Of a stretch of DNA of 7,549 nucleotides, positions 1 through 6,203 are shown piece after piece. This stretch comes from Burkholderiales bacterium RIFCSPHIGHO2_12_FULL_61_11 (GTDB taxonomy: Bacteria > Pseudomonadota > Gammaproteobacteria > Burkholderiales > Burkholderiaceae_C). Numbering within the stretch: position 1 is the stretch's first letter; every line of letters begins with the position of its first letter. Both the position numbers and the translations under genes were made by a program. The notes under the pieces are model-generated. The model made no database searches, was not told where the DNA came from, and was given only the letters and a program-made list of their open reading frames with translations. The stretch covers positions 1,088 through 8,636 of the forward strand of contig MERZ01000261.1 in assembly GCA_001770785.1 (NCBI GenBank). The letters are read 5' to 3'.

Positions 1-1
1 G

Positions 2-1237
2 GTTTTTGGCACCAAGATTTTCATCACTTATGGTGAGCACGATATGGCCGAGAACATCGTTCACCTGGTGCTCGCGCGAGTCAGCGGTGCGCCCGAAGGC
101 GTCAAGGGCATCAGCCTGTTTGTCGTTCCCAAATTCATGGTCAACGGCGACGGTTCGCTGGGCACGCGCAACGATGTGCATTGCGTCAGCATCGAGCACA
201 AGCTGGGCATCAAGGCCTCGCCCACGGCCGTGCTGCAATTCGGTGACCACGGCGGCGCGGTCGGCTACGTCGTCGGCGAGGAAAACCGTGGTTTGGAGTA
301 CATGTTCATCATGATGAATGCGGCGCGTTACGCCGTCGGCGTGCAGGGGATCGCGATTGCCGAGCGCGCTTACCAAAAAGCCGTGACCTTTGCCAAAGAC
401 CGTGTGCAGAGCCGCCCGGTCGATGGTTCCATCAAGGCCAGCGTGGCCATCATTCATCACCCGGACGTCAAGCGCATGTTGATGACCATGCGCGCCTACA
501 CCGAGGGCTGCAGGGCCATGGCGTCCGTGGCTGCAGCTGCCTACGATGCCGCCCATCATCACCCCGATGCGGAAGTGCGCAAACAGAACCAGGCTTTCTA
601 CGAATTCATGGTGCCGCTGATCAAGGGCTACAGCACCGAGATGAGCCAGGAAGTCACCTCGCTGGGCGTGCAAGTCCATGGCGGCATGGGCTTTATCGAG
701 GAAACCGGCGCGGCGCAGTACTACCGCGACGCGAGAATCCTCACCATCTACGAAGGCACCACGGCCATCCAGTCCAACGACCTGGTTGGCCGTAAAACCG
801 CGCGCGATGGCGGCCAGACGGCCAAAGACATTGCCGGGCAGATTGAAGCCACTGAAAGCCAGTTGCTCGACCAGGGCAGCGCTGACGCGCTGGCGGTGGC
901 CAAGCGTTTGAAGGCCGCGCGACTGGCGTTCGTTGATGTGGTCGAGTTTGTTGCCGCCAACACCAAGGCCAGCCCGAATGCGGTCTTTTCCGGCAGCGTG
1001 CCTTACCTCATGCTGGCGGGCAATCTGGTGGCAGGCTGGCAAATGGCGCGCTCGCTGCTGGTGGCCCAGGAGCAACTGGAGAAATCAGTCATGGGCGTGG
1101 ATGTCGGTTTTATGAAAGCGAAAATCACCACGGCCCGCTTTTACGCCGACCATCTGTTGACCAAGGCCCCCGGCATGCGCGACAGCATCGTGGAAGGCGC
1201 CGACTGCGTCACCGCACTGGCGCTGGAGGCCTTCTAG
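2..1237 (+). CDS. Acyl-CoA dehydrogenase, DmdC-like long form (5'-truncated by window edge)
   Basis: This FAD-dependent enzyme introduces the alpha-beta double bond into an acyl-CoA thioester in the cytoplasm and passes electrons to electron-transfer flavoprotein. The reading frame is open from base 2, so the start lies outside the window; 411 residues are visible. The first residues (GTKIFIT, then HLVLARV) belong to the middle beta-barrel domain. The helical C-terminal domain follows, with RYAVGVQGIAIAERAY and the signature GGMGFIEETGAAQYYRDARI. The general base is most likely the Glu of IYEGTTAIQ (codon 752-754), equivalent to Glu376 of medium-chain acyl-CoA dehydrogenase. About 150 further residues after this motif match the extra C-terminal domain of the roughly 600-residue DmdC/AidB-like branch, which includes 3-methylmercaptopropionyl-CoA dehydrogenase. 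The substrate cannot be told from sequence; a generic fatty or branched acyl-CoA is as likely as a sulfur compound. The next gene lies 109 bp downstream on the same strand. Confidence 0.93.
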   Translation, partial: VFGTKIFITYGEHDMAENIVHLVLARVSGAPEGVKGISLFVVPKFMVNGDGSLGTRNDVHCVSIEHKLGIKASPTAVLQFGDHGGAVGYVVGEENRGLEYMFIMMNAARYAVGVQGIAIAERAYQKAVTFAKDRVQSRPVDGSIKASVAIIHHPDVKRMLMTMRAYTEGCRAMASVAAAAYDAAHHHPDAEVRKQNQAFYEFMVPLIKGYSTEMSQEVTSLGVQVHGGMGFIEETGAAQYYRDARILTIYEGTTAIQSNDLVGRKTARDGGQTAKDIAGQIEATESQLLDQGSADALAVAKRLKAARLAFVDVVEFVAANTKASPNAVFSGSVPYLMLAGNLVAGWQMARSLLVAQEQLEKSVMGVDVGFMKAKITTARFYADHLLTKAPGMRDSIVEGADCVTALALEAF

Positions 1238-1259
1238 GCTTTTCAGATTCTCAGTCTTA

Positions 1260-1317
1260 ATCGCTATCAAATAGATAGCATCTGGCGCTCGCTAAACGGG
1301 CATCAGAGAGATTTTTT
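1260..1317 (+). repeat. Palindromic intergenic repeat, copy 1
   Basis: An AT-rich core forms a perfect inverted repeat: GCTATC at 1263-1268, AAATA, then GATAGC at 1274-1279. It is followed by a GC-richer stretch (TGGCGCTCGCTAAACGGGC) and ends in GAGAGATTTTTT. A diverged copy in opposite orientation lies at 3399-3456; over the 22-base core from ATCGCTAT to TAGCAT the two agree at 18 positions. I associate this layout with a repeat scattered between genes in Comamonadaceae genomes, which is recollection rather than a search result. Its function is unknown. The hairpin followed by a T-run about 30 bases later could affect transcription between the dehydrogenase and the flavoprotein, but the T-run is not adjacent to the stem, so it is not a standard terminator. 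Confidence 0.6.
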
Positions 1318-1346
1318 GTAAATTTATTGACGATGATGGAGCGATC

Positions 1347-2300
1347 ATGTCCAGACTACCCGGTGCACTGAACAACCTTCCTTTCCCCGTCATTGGCGCA
1401 CCGCTGTTCATCATCAGCAACCCGAAACTCGTGATCGAGCAATGCAAGGCCGGTGTGGTGGGGGCCATGCCTGCGCTCAACGCGCGGCCCGCAGCGATGC
1501 TGGAAGACTGGCTGGCCGAGATCACCGAGACGCTGGCGGCCTGGAATCTGGCCCATCCCGAGCAGCCCGCCGCGCCGTTTGCCATCAACCAGATCGTGCA
1601 CAAATCCAACGACCGGCTGGAGCGCGACATGGCGATGTGCGTGAAGTTCAAGGTGCCGATCTGCATCACCAGCCTGGGCGCCCGCGAAGACATCAATGCC
1701 GCGGCCCACAGCTACGGCGGCGTGGTGCTGCACGACATCATCAACAACAAGTTTGCTCACAAGGCCATCGAAAAAGGTGCTGACGGCCTGGTGGCAGTGG
1801 CTGCCGGTGCCGGTGGCCATGCGGGCGTGAAAAGCCCGTTTGCCCTGATTCAGGAAATTCGCCAGTGGTTTGACGGCCCCGTGGCGCTGTCGGGTGCCAT
1901 CTCGACCGGCGGCGGCGTGCTGGCCGCGCAAGCCATGGGGGCTGACTTTGCCTACATTGGCTCGGCTTTCATCGCCACCGAAGAAGCCCAAGCTTCAGAG
2001 GCCTACAAGCAGGCGATCGTCGATGGCAATTCCGACGACATCGTCTACAGCAACCTGTTTACCGGCGTGCATGGCAACTACCTGGCCCGGTCGATCCGCG
2101 CCGCCGGCATGGACCCCGATCATCTGCCCGAGAGCGACCCGAGCAAGATGAACTTTGGGGGCGACAAGTCCAAGGCCTGGAAAGACATTTGGGGCTGCGG
2201 CCAGGGCATAGGTGCGGTCACCAAAGTGCAGAGCACCTCCGCCCTTGTGGCCCAGCTCAAGCGCGAATACCAGGAAGCGCGCCAACGGCTGGCTCTTTAA
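1347..2300 (+). CDS. Nitronate monooxygenase-family flavoprotein (NAD(P)H-dependent flavin oxidoreductase)
   Basis: A 317-residue FMN-binding TIM-barrel protein of the nitronate monooxygenase (2-nitropropane dioxygenase) family. Family members either oxidise alkyl nitronates or act as NADH:quinone reductases. Visible signatures are the N-terminal VIGAPLFIISNP (residues 15-26), GAGGHAG at 154-160 with His158 at the position of the conserved active-site histidine, GAISTGGG at 183-190 and GADFAYIGSAFIATEEAQA at 198-216, the last two forming the FMN phosphate-binding part of the barrel. Full length for the family. The ATG at 1347 is supported by GGAG at 1338-1341, five bases upstream, and by the family N terminus starting within about 15 residues. 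It follows an acyl-CoA dehydrogenase on the same strand and is followed after 2 bp by a membrane acyltransferase. The fold assignment is firm. The reaction is not: some enzymes annotated as nitronate monooxygenases turned out to be quinone reductases. Confidence 0.9.
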   Translation: MSRLPGALNNLPFPVIGAPLFIISNPKLVIEQCKAGVVGAMPALNARPAAMLEDWLAEITETLAAWNLAHPEQPAAPFAINQIVHKSNDRLERDMAMCVKFKVPICITSLGAREDINAAAHSYGGVVLHDIINNKFAHKAIEKGADGLVAVAAGAGGHAGVKSPFALIQEIRQWFDGPVALSGAISTGGGVLAAQAMGADFAYIGSAFIATEEAQASEAYKQAIVDGNSDDIVYSNLFTGVHGNYLARSIRAAGMDPDHLPESDPSKMNFGGDKSKAWKDIWGCGQGIGAVTKVQSTSALVAQLKREYQEARQRLAL

Positions 2301-2302
2301 TC

Positions 2303-3388
2303 ATGAGTCTGCCAGACAAGCGCTTGCCCGGCATTGATGCATTCAAGGGCATCGCCTGCGTCATGATCGTCTGGCACCACCTGGCTTTTTATGGCCCGAT
2401 GTCGGACGTTGTTTATCCCTTTGTACCTGGTCTGACGAACTGGCTGTATGACTATGGCCGCATGGCCGTGCAGGTGTTTCTGGTCGTGGCTGGCTTTCTG
2501 GCGGCCAGTTCGCTGGCGCCAGAAGGCGTGGCGGCCTTTGGGCAACCGGGCCGCCTGATCCTTCGCCGTTATCGCCGCTTGGTTCAGCCCTACCTGGTGG
2601 CGCTGGCTGTGAGTGTGCTGGTGGCCGCGCTGGTGCGCCCGTGGTTTGATCATCCGTCCGTACCCGCTGCTCCGACCATTGTGCAGCTTCTGGCCCATGT
2701 GCTGCTGCTGCAGGATGTACTGGGCCAGGAAGCGCTTTCCGCAGGCGTTTGGTATGTGGCGATCGATTTGCAGCTGTTCGCGATGAGCGTGCTGATTTTT
2801 GGCGTGGCGCGGCAGCTTCAAACTCGCTGGCCGGGAATCCCTGCGCATCCCGGTTTCCTGGGTGTCGGGCTGGTGCTGCTACTTGCCGCATCATCCTTGC
2901 TTTTCTTCAACCGCCAAGCAGGCCTGGACATGACGGGGCTGTATTTCTTTGGCTCCTACGCCTTGGGCATGTTGGCTTTTTGGGTATTGAATACGCTCAG
3001 GCGCGGCCAGTGGCTGCTGGCCATCGCCTTGCTGGGTGGGGCGGCCCTGGCACTTGATTTCAGGGGACGGCTGGTGGTTGCGCTGATGGTCGCGTTCGGA
3101 CTGGTGGGCCTTCAGCAGAGCGCTTGGTTGAGGCGCTCGCTGCAGCAGCGGTGGCTGACGCAACTCGGAAAAATTTCGTATTCTGTTTTTCTTATTCACT
3201 TTCCGGTGTGCCTGCTGGTGAATGCGGTCGTCAGCCATTTCTGGCCCACACAGGTCCTTGCAAACGCCTTGGGATTGCTGGCCGCCTTCCTGCTGTCGCT
3301 GCTGGCGGGCGGGCTGCTGCATTGGGGCGTTGAATCCCGGTGGGCGCCGTCAGGCGGCGTTCAGAAGGCGGGTTTCGTTCCGCAATGA
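2303..3388 (+). CDS. Acyltransferase 3 family integral membrane protein (OafA/YrhL-like)
   Basis: A 361-residue multi-pass inner-membrane protein expected to transfer an acyl group, often acetyl, from the cytoplasm onto an envelope or exported sugar; the acceptor is unknown. Family landmarks in order: LPGIDAFKGIACVMIVWHH (residues 8-26) with the His25/His26 site, VQVFLVVAGFL (56-66, usually FFxxSGFL), the basic RRYRRLVQPY (88-97), WYVAIDLQLF (150-159, usually WSLxVExQFY) and LGKISYSVFLIHFPV (288-302). About ten hydrophobic segments are spread along the chain. In the WSLxVE motif the usual Glu is Asp155, a conservative change. There is no periplasmic SGNH domain, so it is the short form. I chose the ATG at 2303 because the family motif starts a few residues later; the frame stays open upstream, but that part overlaps the flavoprotein gene. 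No clear Shine-Dalgarno sequence is present, so translation is probably coupled to the flavoprotein gene 2 bp upstream. Confidence 0.88.
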   Translation: MSLPDKRLPGIDAFKGIACVMIVWHHLAFYGPMSDVVYPFVPGLTNWLYDYGRMAVQVFLVVAGFLAASSLAPEGVAAFGQPGRLILRRYRRLVQPYLVALAVSVLVAALVRPWFDHPSVPAAPTIVQLLAHVLLLQDVLGQEALSAGVWYVAIDLQLFAMSVLIFGVARQLQTRWPGIPAHPGFLGVGLVLLLAASSLLFFNRQAGLDMTGLYFFGSYALGMLAFWVLNTLRRGQWLLAIALLGGAALALDFRGRLVVALMVAFGLVGLQQSAWLRRSLQQRWLTQLGKISYSVFLIHFPVCLLVNAVVSHFWPTQVLANALGLLAAFLLSLLAGGLLHWGVESRWAPSGGVQKAGFVPQ

Positions 3389-3398
3389 GCGCTGCCGC

Positions 3399-3456
3399 TT
3401 TTTGATTTCCTCAAGCAATGTATGGCACTGGCCAATGCTACTTAATTAATAGCGAT
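3399..3456 (-). repeat. Palindromic intergenic repeat, copy 2 (inverted relative to copy 1)
   Basis: Read on the - strand this begins ATCGCTATTAATTAAGTAGC and continues ATTGGC, matching copy 1 at 1260-1317 at 18 of 22 core positions. The similarity is weaker over the following 35 bases, which end in GAGGAAATC and a short A-run where copy 1 has GAGAGAT and a T-run. The core palindrome GCTA-CTTAATTAA-TAGC occupies 3437-3453 with one mismatched pair. It fills most of the roughly 100-base gap between the convergent acyltransferase and phosphoethanolamine transferase genes and may also serve as a bidirectional transcription barrier. The core is well supported; the outer limits are approximate. Confidence 0.5.
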
Positions 3457-3482
3457 AGGGGCCTTAGTCTGTCTGGCCCGAA

Positions 3483-3495
3483 GCGTGCTTCACGC
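3483..3495. other. Small perfect hairpin at the 3' end of the eptA-like gene
   Basis: GCGTG, a CTT loop and CACGC form a perfect 5-bp stem that overlaps the stop codon of the phosphoethanolamine transferase gene. There is no adjacent T-run on either strand, so it is at best a weak or factor-dependent terminator element. It may be chance. Confidence 0.25.
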
Positions 3496-5202
3496 CTTGC
3501 TTACCGATGATTTTGCGCAGTGGGCGTAGATGTCGAGCGCGGGTTTGTAAACGCTGGTTTGCACGTTCATTAGACCCAGCACCGAGTGGAAATAGTTGTC
3601 GTGGCTCACCGGTGCATCGACTTGCTGCTTCAGGCAGGCGGTGGTGATTTTGCTGCGCTGCTCAAATTCTGGCGACAGCCAGGTGATCCACGGCACCTGC
3701 TTTTGCACGTCGGGGGCAATGCTGTAGGGCATGCCATGCAGGTAGAGATTATTTTCGCCCAGCGACTCGCCATGGTCGGCCAGGTAGAGCATGGCGGGCG
3801 CGCTGCGCGCCTGCTGCGTCTTGAGCCAGCCAATGGCAGAGGCCAACACGTGGTCGGTGTAGACAATGCTGTTGTCGTAGGCGTTGACTAGCGCATCACG
3901 CTCGCAGCTTTGCAGGGAATTGCTGGTGCATTCCGGTAAAAACTTCTTGAACGCGGTCGGCGAACGCTTGTAATACGCCGGTCCGTGGCTGCCCATCTGG
4001 TGCATCACCAGCACGACGCCTTCGGCTCTGCGTTCGGCCGGCAGTGCGGCAATGCGCTCGTCGAGGCCTTGCAGCATCACTTCATCAAAACATTCGCCGC
4101 CCTCGCACAGGCCAGGCACCTTCAACTGAGAGGTGTCCACGTTGGGAACCCGTTCGCAGACTCCCTTGCAGCCCGACTGGTTGTCTAGCCAGAGCACGGC
4201 AAGGCCCGAGCGCTGCAACACGTCCATCAAGCCTTCGTAGTTGGCCGACCGCGAGTCATAGGCCGCTCGTCCAAAATTGGAAAACATGCAGGGAACCGAA
4301 GCCGCCGTGCTGGTGCCGCACGACCAGGCGTTGCGCTGGCTGGCAATGTTTTCCTGGGCCAATTGGGGCGTGGTGGGGCGCTTATAGCCATTGACGGAAA
4401 AGTTGCCGCTGCGCCCGGTTTCGCCCAGCACCAGCAGCAGCAGAGGCGGCTTGGTCTGGGTCGTGTAGCTGGCGCCCAGCCTGGCATCTTCTCCCAGGGG
4501 CAATATTTTCGATTCATCGCGCTGAAACGGTTTGGCCGCCACCGAGCCCAGTGCGTAAAAGGAATTGAGCGGGTTGATCAGGTAGCGCATCTGCGTGTGA
4601 TTGCGCATCACCGAGGCGATGCTTTGAAAAAACATCATCACCACCAGCACGAGCAGGGCGCTGGCAGCGACCAAGCTCAGGGCATTGGAGAGCGCTTGCC
4701 GCGCGATGCCGGTGCGCCTGACTTTTTGCCGCCACAGGAAAAAGCCCGGTAACACGGCCAGCACCAGCACCGTCGCCGCCAGGCTCCAGTTCAGCAGATC
4801 GCGCGTCTCACGCATATCGGTCTGCAGCGTATTGACCATCATGGTCTGGTCGATGACCACGCCGTAGGCCATCATGAAATAGGCACCAAAGGCCGCCGAC
4901 ACCAAGAACACTGTGATGACTGGTTTGAGTGTCCAATGCCAGGCCAGCACACTCAGCAGGGCAGCGGTCGCCAGCGCAATCACCAGCGACAGCGCGACGC
5001 TGAGGGTGACGACCTGGCCACTGCTCAAGCCGGGTAGCCGCGTCAATTCGCGCCACAATGCCACGTTGCAAACGGTGGCTATCCAGAAACTTGTCAACAC
5101 AACGAGCCAGAGCTGCCGCATGCCAGGCGCCCGATGAGCAGAAATCTTGGGAACTTGCAGGAAAACGGTTGAGGCGATGGGTAGGAGCGAATGCAGAGGC
5201 AT
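3490..5202 (-). CDS. eptA: Lipid A phosphoethanolamine transferase, EptA/PmrC family
   Basis: An inner-membrane metalloenzyme of the sulfatase-like YhjW/YjdB/YijP group. It moves phosphoethanolamine from phosphatidylethanolamine to lipid A on the periplasmic side, lowering surface negative charge. Five hydrophobic helices lie near residues 32-50, 64-87, 95-115, 139-156 and 173-193, followed by a periplasmic catalytic domain. The Zn and nucleophile set seen in MCR-1 and EptA is complete: Glu261 (LGETGRSG), Thr299 (CGTSTAASVPC), His401 and His406 (HQMGSHGPAYYKR), Asp476 and His477 (ADHGESLGEN) and His489 (YLHGMP). Likely disulfides are C295-C305, C345-C349, C366-C371 and C425-C433, as in Neisseria-type EptA; C523 and C562 could make another. 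At 570 residues it is slightly long. ATG codons at 5202 and 5121 are both possible, and neither has a good Shine-Dalgarno sequence. It is convergent with the acyltransferase. It is a chromosomal EptA homologue; its lipid acceptor is inferred from family. Confidence 0.92.
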   Translation of the reverse strand: MPLHSLLPIASTVFLQVPKISAHRAPGMRQLWLVVLTSFWIATVCNVALWRELTRLPGLSSGQVVTLSVALSLVIALATAALLSVLAWHWTLKPVITVFLVSAAFGAYFMMAYGVVIDQTMMVNTLQTDMRETRDLLNWSLAATVLVLAVLPGFFLWRQKVRRTGIARQALSNALSLVAASALLVLVVMMFFQSIASVMRNHTQMRYLINPLNSFYALGSVAAKPFQRDESKILPLGEDARLGASYTTQTKPPLLLLVLGETGRSGNFSVNGYKRPTTPQLAQENIASQRNAWSCGTSTAASVPCMFSNFGRAAYDSRSANYEGLMDVLQRSGLAVLWLDNQSGCKGVCERVPNVDTSQLKVPGLCEGGECFDEVMLQGLDERIAALPAERRAEGVVLVMHQMGSHGPAYYKRSPTAFKKFLPECTSNSLQSCERDALVNAYDNSIVYTDHVLASAIGWLKTQQARSAPAMLYLADHGESLGENNLYLHGMPYSIAPDVQKQVPWITWLSPEFEQRSKITTACLKQQVDAPVSHDNYFHSVLGLMNVQTSVYKPALDIYAHCAKSSVSKA

Positions 5203-5212
5203 ATAGCCAGCA

Positions 5213-5218
5213 ATTATA
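5213..5218 (-). promoter_or_regulatory. Candidate -10 element (TATAAT) for the eptA-like gene
   Basis: On the - strand a perfect TATAAT lies 10 bases before the ATG at 5202. No good TTGACA occurs at 16-18 bp spacing: the hexamers there read GCCTGC, AGCCTG and AAGCCT. That is typical of an activator-dependent promoter. Transcription would start near 5206, leaving almost no leader for the ATG at 5202 but about 85 bases for the ATG at 5121. This is inferred from sequence only. Confidence 0.4.
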
Positions 5219-5228
5219 TTTGCAGCAA

Positions 5229-5245
5229 CTTATGGCAGGCTTAAG
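5229..5245 (-). promoter_or_regulatory. Candidate response-regulator binding site (PmrA-box-like direct repeat)
   Basis: On the - strand this reads CTTAAG, five bases, CATAAG: a direct repeat with 11-bp period, ending 10 bp upstream of the TATAAT and covering the place of the missing -35. This is the geometry of OmpR/PhoB-family activators. The half-sites resemble the enterobacterial PmrA half-site, which I recall as YTTAAK with a 5-base gap: one fits fully and the other at five of six bases. PmrA controls eptA in several Gram-negative bacteria. With such short half-sites chance is a real possibility, and no pmrAB genes are in the window. Confidence 0.3.
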
Positions 5246-5283
5246 AGGTCGCCATGGCCCTCTCGCTCGGCTAAAAACATACC

Positions 5284-5565
5284 TTAGTCGATCACCGCTC
5301 CGGACTGACGAATCAGTTGCGCCGCCTTGGCTTCCTCGGATTTGAAGAAGGCGACGAGTTCGGTGGTGCTCATCGGCTGCGTGACCAGCCCGAGTTCCAT
5401 GAGTTTTTTCGAGAATGCCGGGTCCGTGACGAGTGCGCGCATTTCCGTGTTAATTCTTTGCACGATCGCGGCCGGAGTCCCGGCTGGCGCCGACATTGAA
5501 TACCAGCCCACGATGTCATAACCGGTATAGCCCTGTTCGGCAATGGTGGGGACATTGGGTACCCG
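5284..5565 (-). pseudogene. Bug/TctC-family periplasmic solute-binding protein, C-terminal remnant
   Basis: Only the last 93 or so residues of a protein normally about 320 long remain. The frame reads VPNVPTIAEQGYTGYD, then GWYSMSAPAGTPAAIVQRIN, and ends SGAVID with TAA at 5284-5286. This is the closing part of the tripartite tricarboxylate transporter receptor family: a 'PdvPTiaE.G' segment, a 'W.g..aPaGTP..iv..ln' segment and a C-terminal helix. Homology stops at about 5565, and an in-frame TGA lies at 5578-5580. The signal peptide and the first lobe are missing, so no ligand binding or export is expected. The remnant points toward the eptA-like gene, whose candidate promoter lies in the 81 bases between them. 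The upstream end abuts the LysR remnant; see findings. Confidence 0.82.
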
Positions 5566-6177
5566 AACGTGCGGATTTCATTGATCGTTGGCGACCGCTC
5601 CCCGGTGGGCGGCGAATTTGAGGACGATGTTGTCATCCGTTCGGCGGTCGCGCCGCTGACGGGCTTTCATAGTCACTATCTTTCATCAAATCGATGGATC
5701 GTGTGCGCCGCTCCTTCCTACCTCCAGACCTGTGGCGCGCCGATGTGTCCTTCCGACTTACAGCAGCACAACTGCCTCATCGTGAGCGGGAACGGACTGA
5801 CGAGTGAGGAATGGCTTTTCGAGTTTGATCAAAGCGTGCAACCGGTACGGGTTGCCGGCAACTTCGGCGGCTTCGGGAGTGCCGTCTATGAGACCGTCAA
5901 GGCAGGACTCGGCATTGCGAAATTGCCCGAATTTCTGGTTGCCGCCGATATCCGCGAACGGCGCCTGCGGGAGCTGTTGCCGGAAGCAATGCCACGCGAA
6001 AGCCGGGCAATGTATCTGAGTTATCGACGTGACCGACCGGTACCCGCCAAAACCTCCGCATTTGTACACTTCCTGCTCGAACGGATCGCTGCTCGGCCGC
6101 CCTGGGAGCTGGCAGCGCAAGATGCACACGACGCTTCATTGATTTTGACTGCTCCTGCGAGTGCTACCGGAAAGTGA
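5560..6177 (+). pseudogene. LysR-family transcriptional regulator, C-terminal remnant (HTH lost)
   Basis: About 205 residues match the effector-binding domain of a LysR regulator, from YPNVRISLIVGD (the usual 'yPdvrl.l..gd' strand) through FEDDVVIRSAVAP, RWIVCAAPSYL, PSDLQQHNCLIVSG, VYETVKAGLGIAKLPEFLVA and FVHFLLERI. The N-terminal winged helix-turn-helix and linker, roughly 115 residues, are missing, so it cannot bind DNA as a LysR dimer. The frame is open back to a TGA at 5497-5499, but the part before 5560 is antisense to the Bug remnant and shows no LysR similarity. A GTG at 5569 could start a 202-residue product, but it has no convincing ribosome-binding site and I do not think it is a real gene. 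The domain itself has no internal stop, so the truncation may be fairly recent. Confidence 0.8.
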
Positions 6178-6203
6178 GTCTGTTACGCCTGCCCGCTCCC
6201 TGC

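Noticed and set aside
1327..1332. TTGACG before the flavoprotein gene as a -35 element.
   Set aside because: There is no room for a -10 element and leader before the ATG at 1347.
1356..1991. A 211-codon open frame on the - strand inside the flavoprotein gene.
   Set aside because: It is antisense to a well-supported gene, is rich in His, Gly and Arg as expected from reversed GC-rich codons, and shows no family resemblance.
2189..2302. Longer start for the acyltransferase (ATG at 2189, 399 residues).
   Set aside because: The extra 38 residues overlap the conserved C-terminal coding of the flavoprotein, have no membrane or family character, and the family motif begins just after the ATG at 2303.
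2297..2894. Open frames of 177-183 codons on the - strand opposite the acyltransferase.
   Set aside because: Composition is low-complexity (Gln, His, Arg, Pro) and they overlap a gene with clear family motifs.
3490..5202. Possible mobile colistin-resistance gene (mcr).
   Set aside because: All catalytic residues are shared with MCR enzymes, but they are equally shared with chromosomal EptA. The cysteine pattern resembles Neisseria-type EptA, and there is no insertion sequence, plasmid gene or composition shift around it.
5244..5265. AGAGG...CCTCT pairing around GCCATGGC as a terminator for the Bug remnant.
   Set aside because: The stem is only 5 bp with a large loop and has no T-run on the relevant strand.
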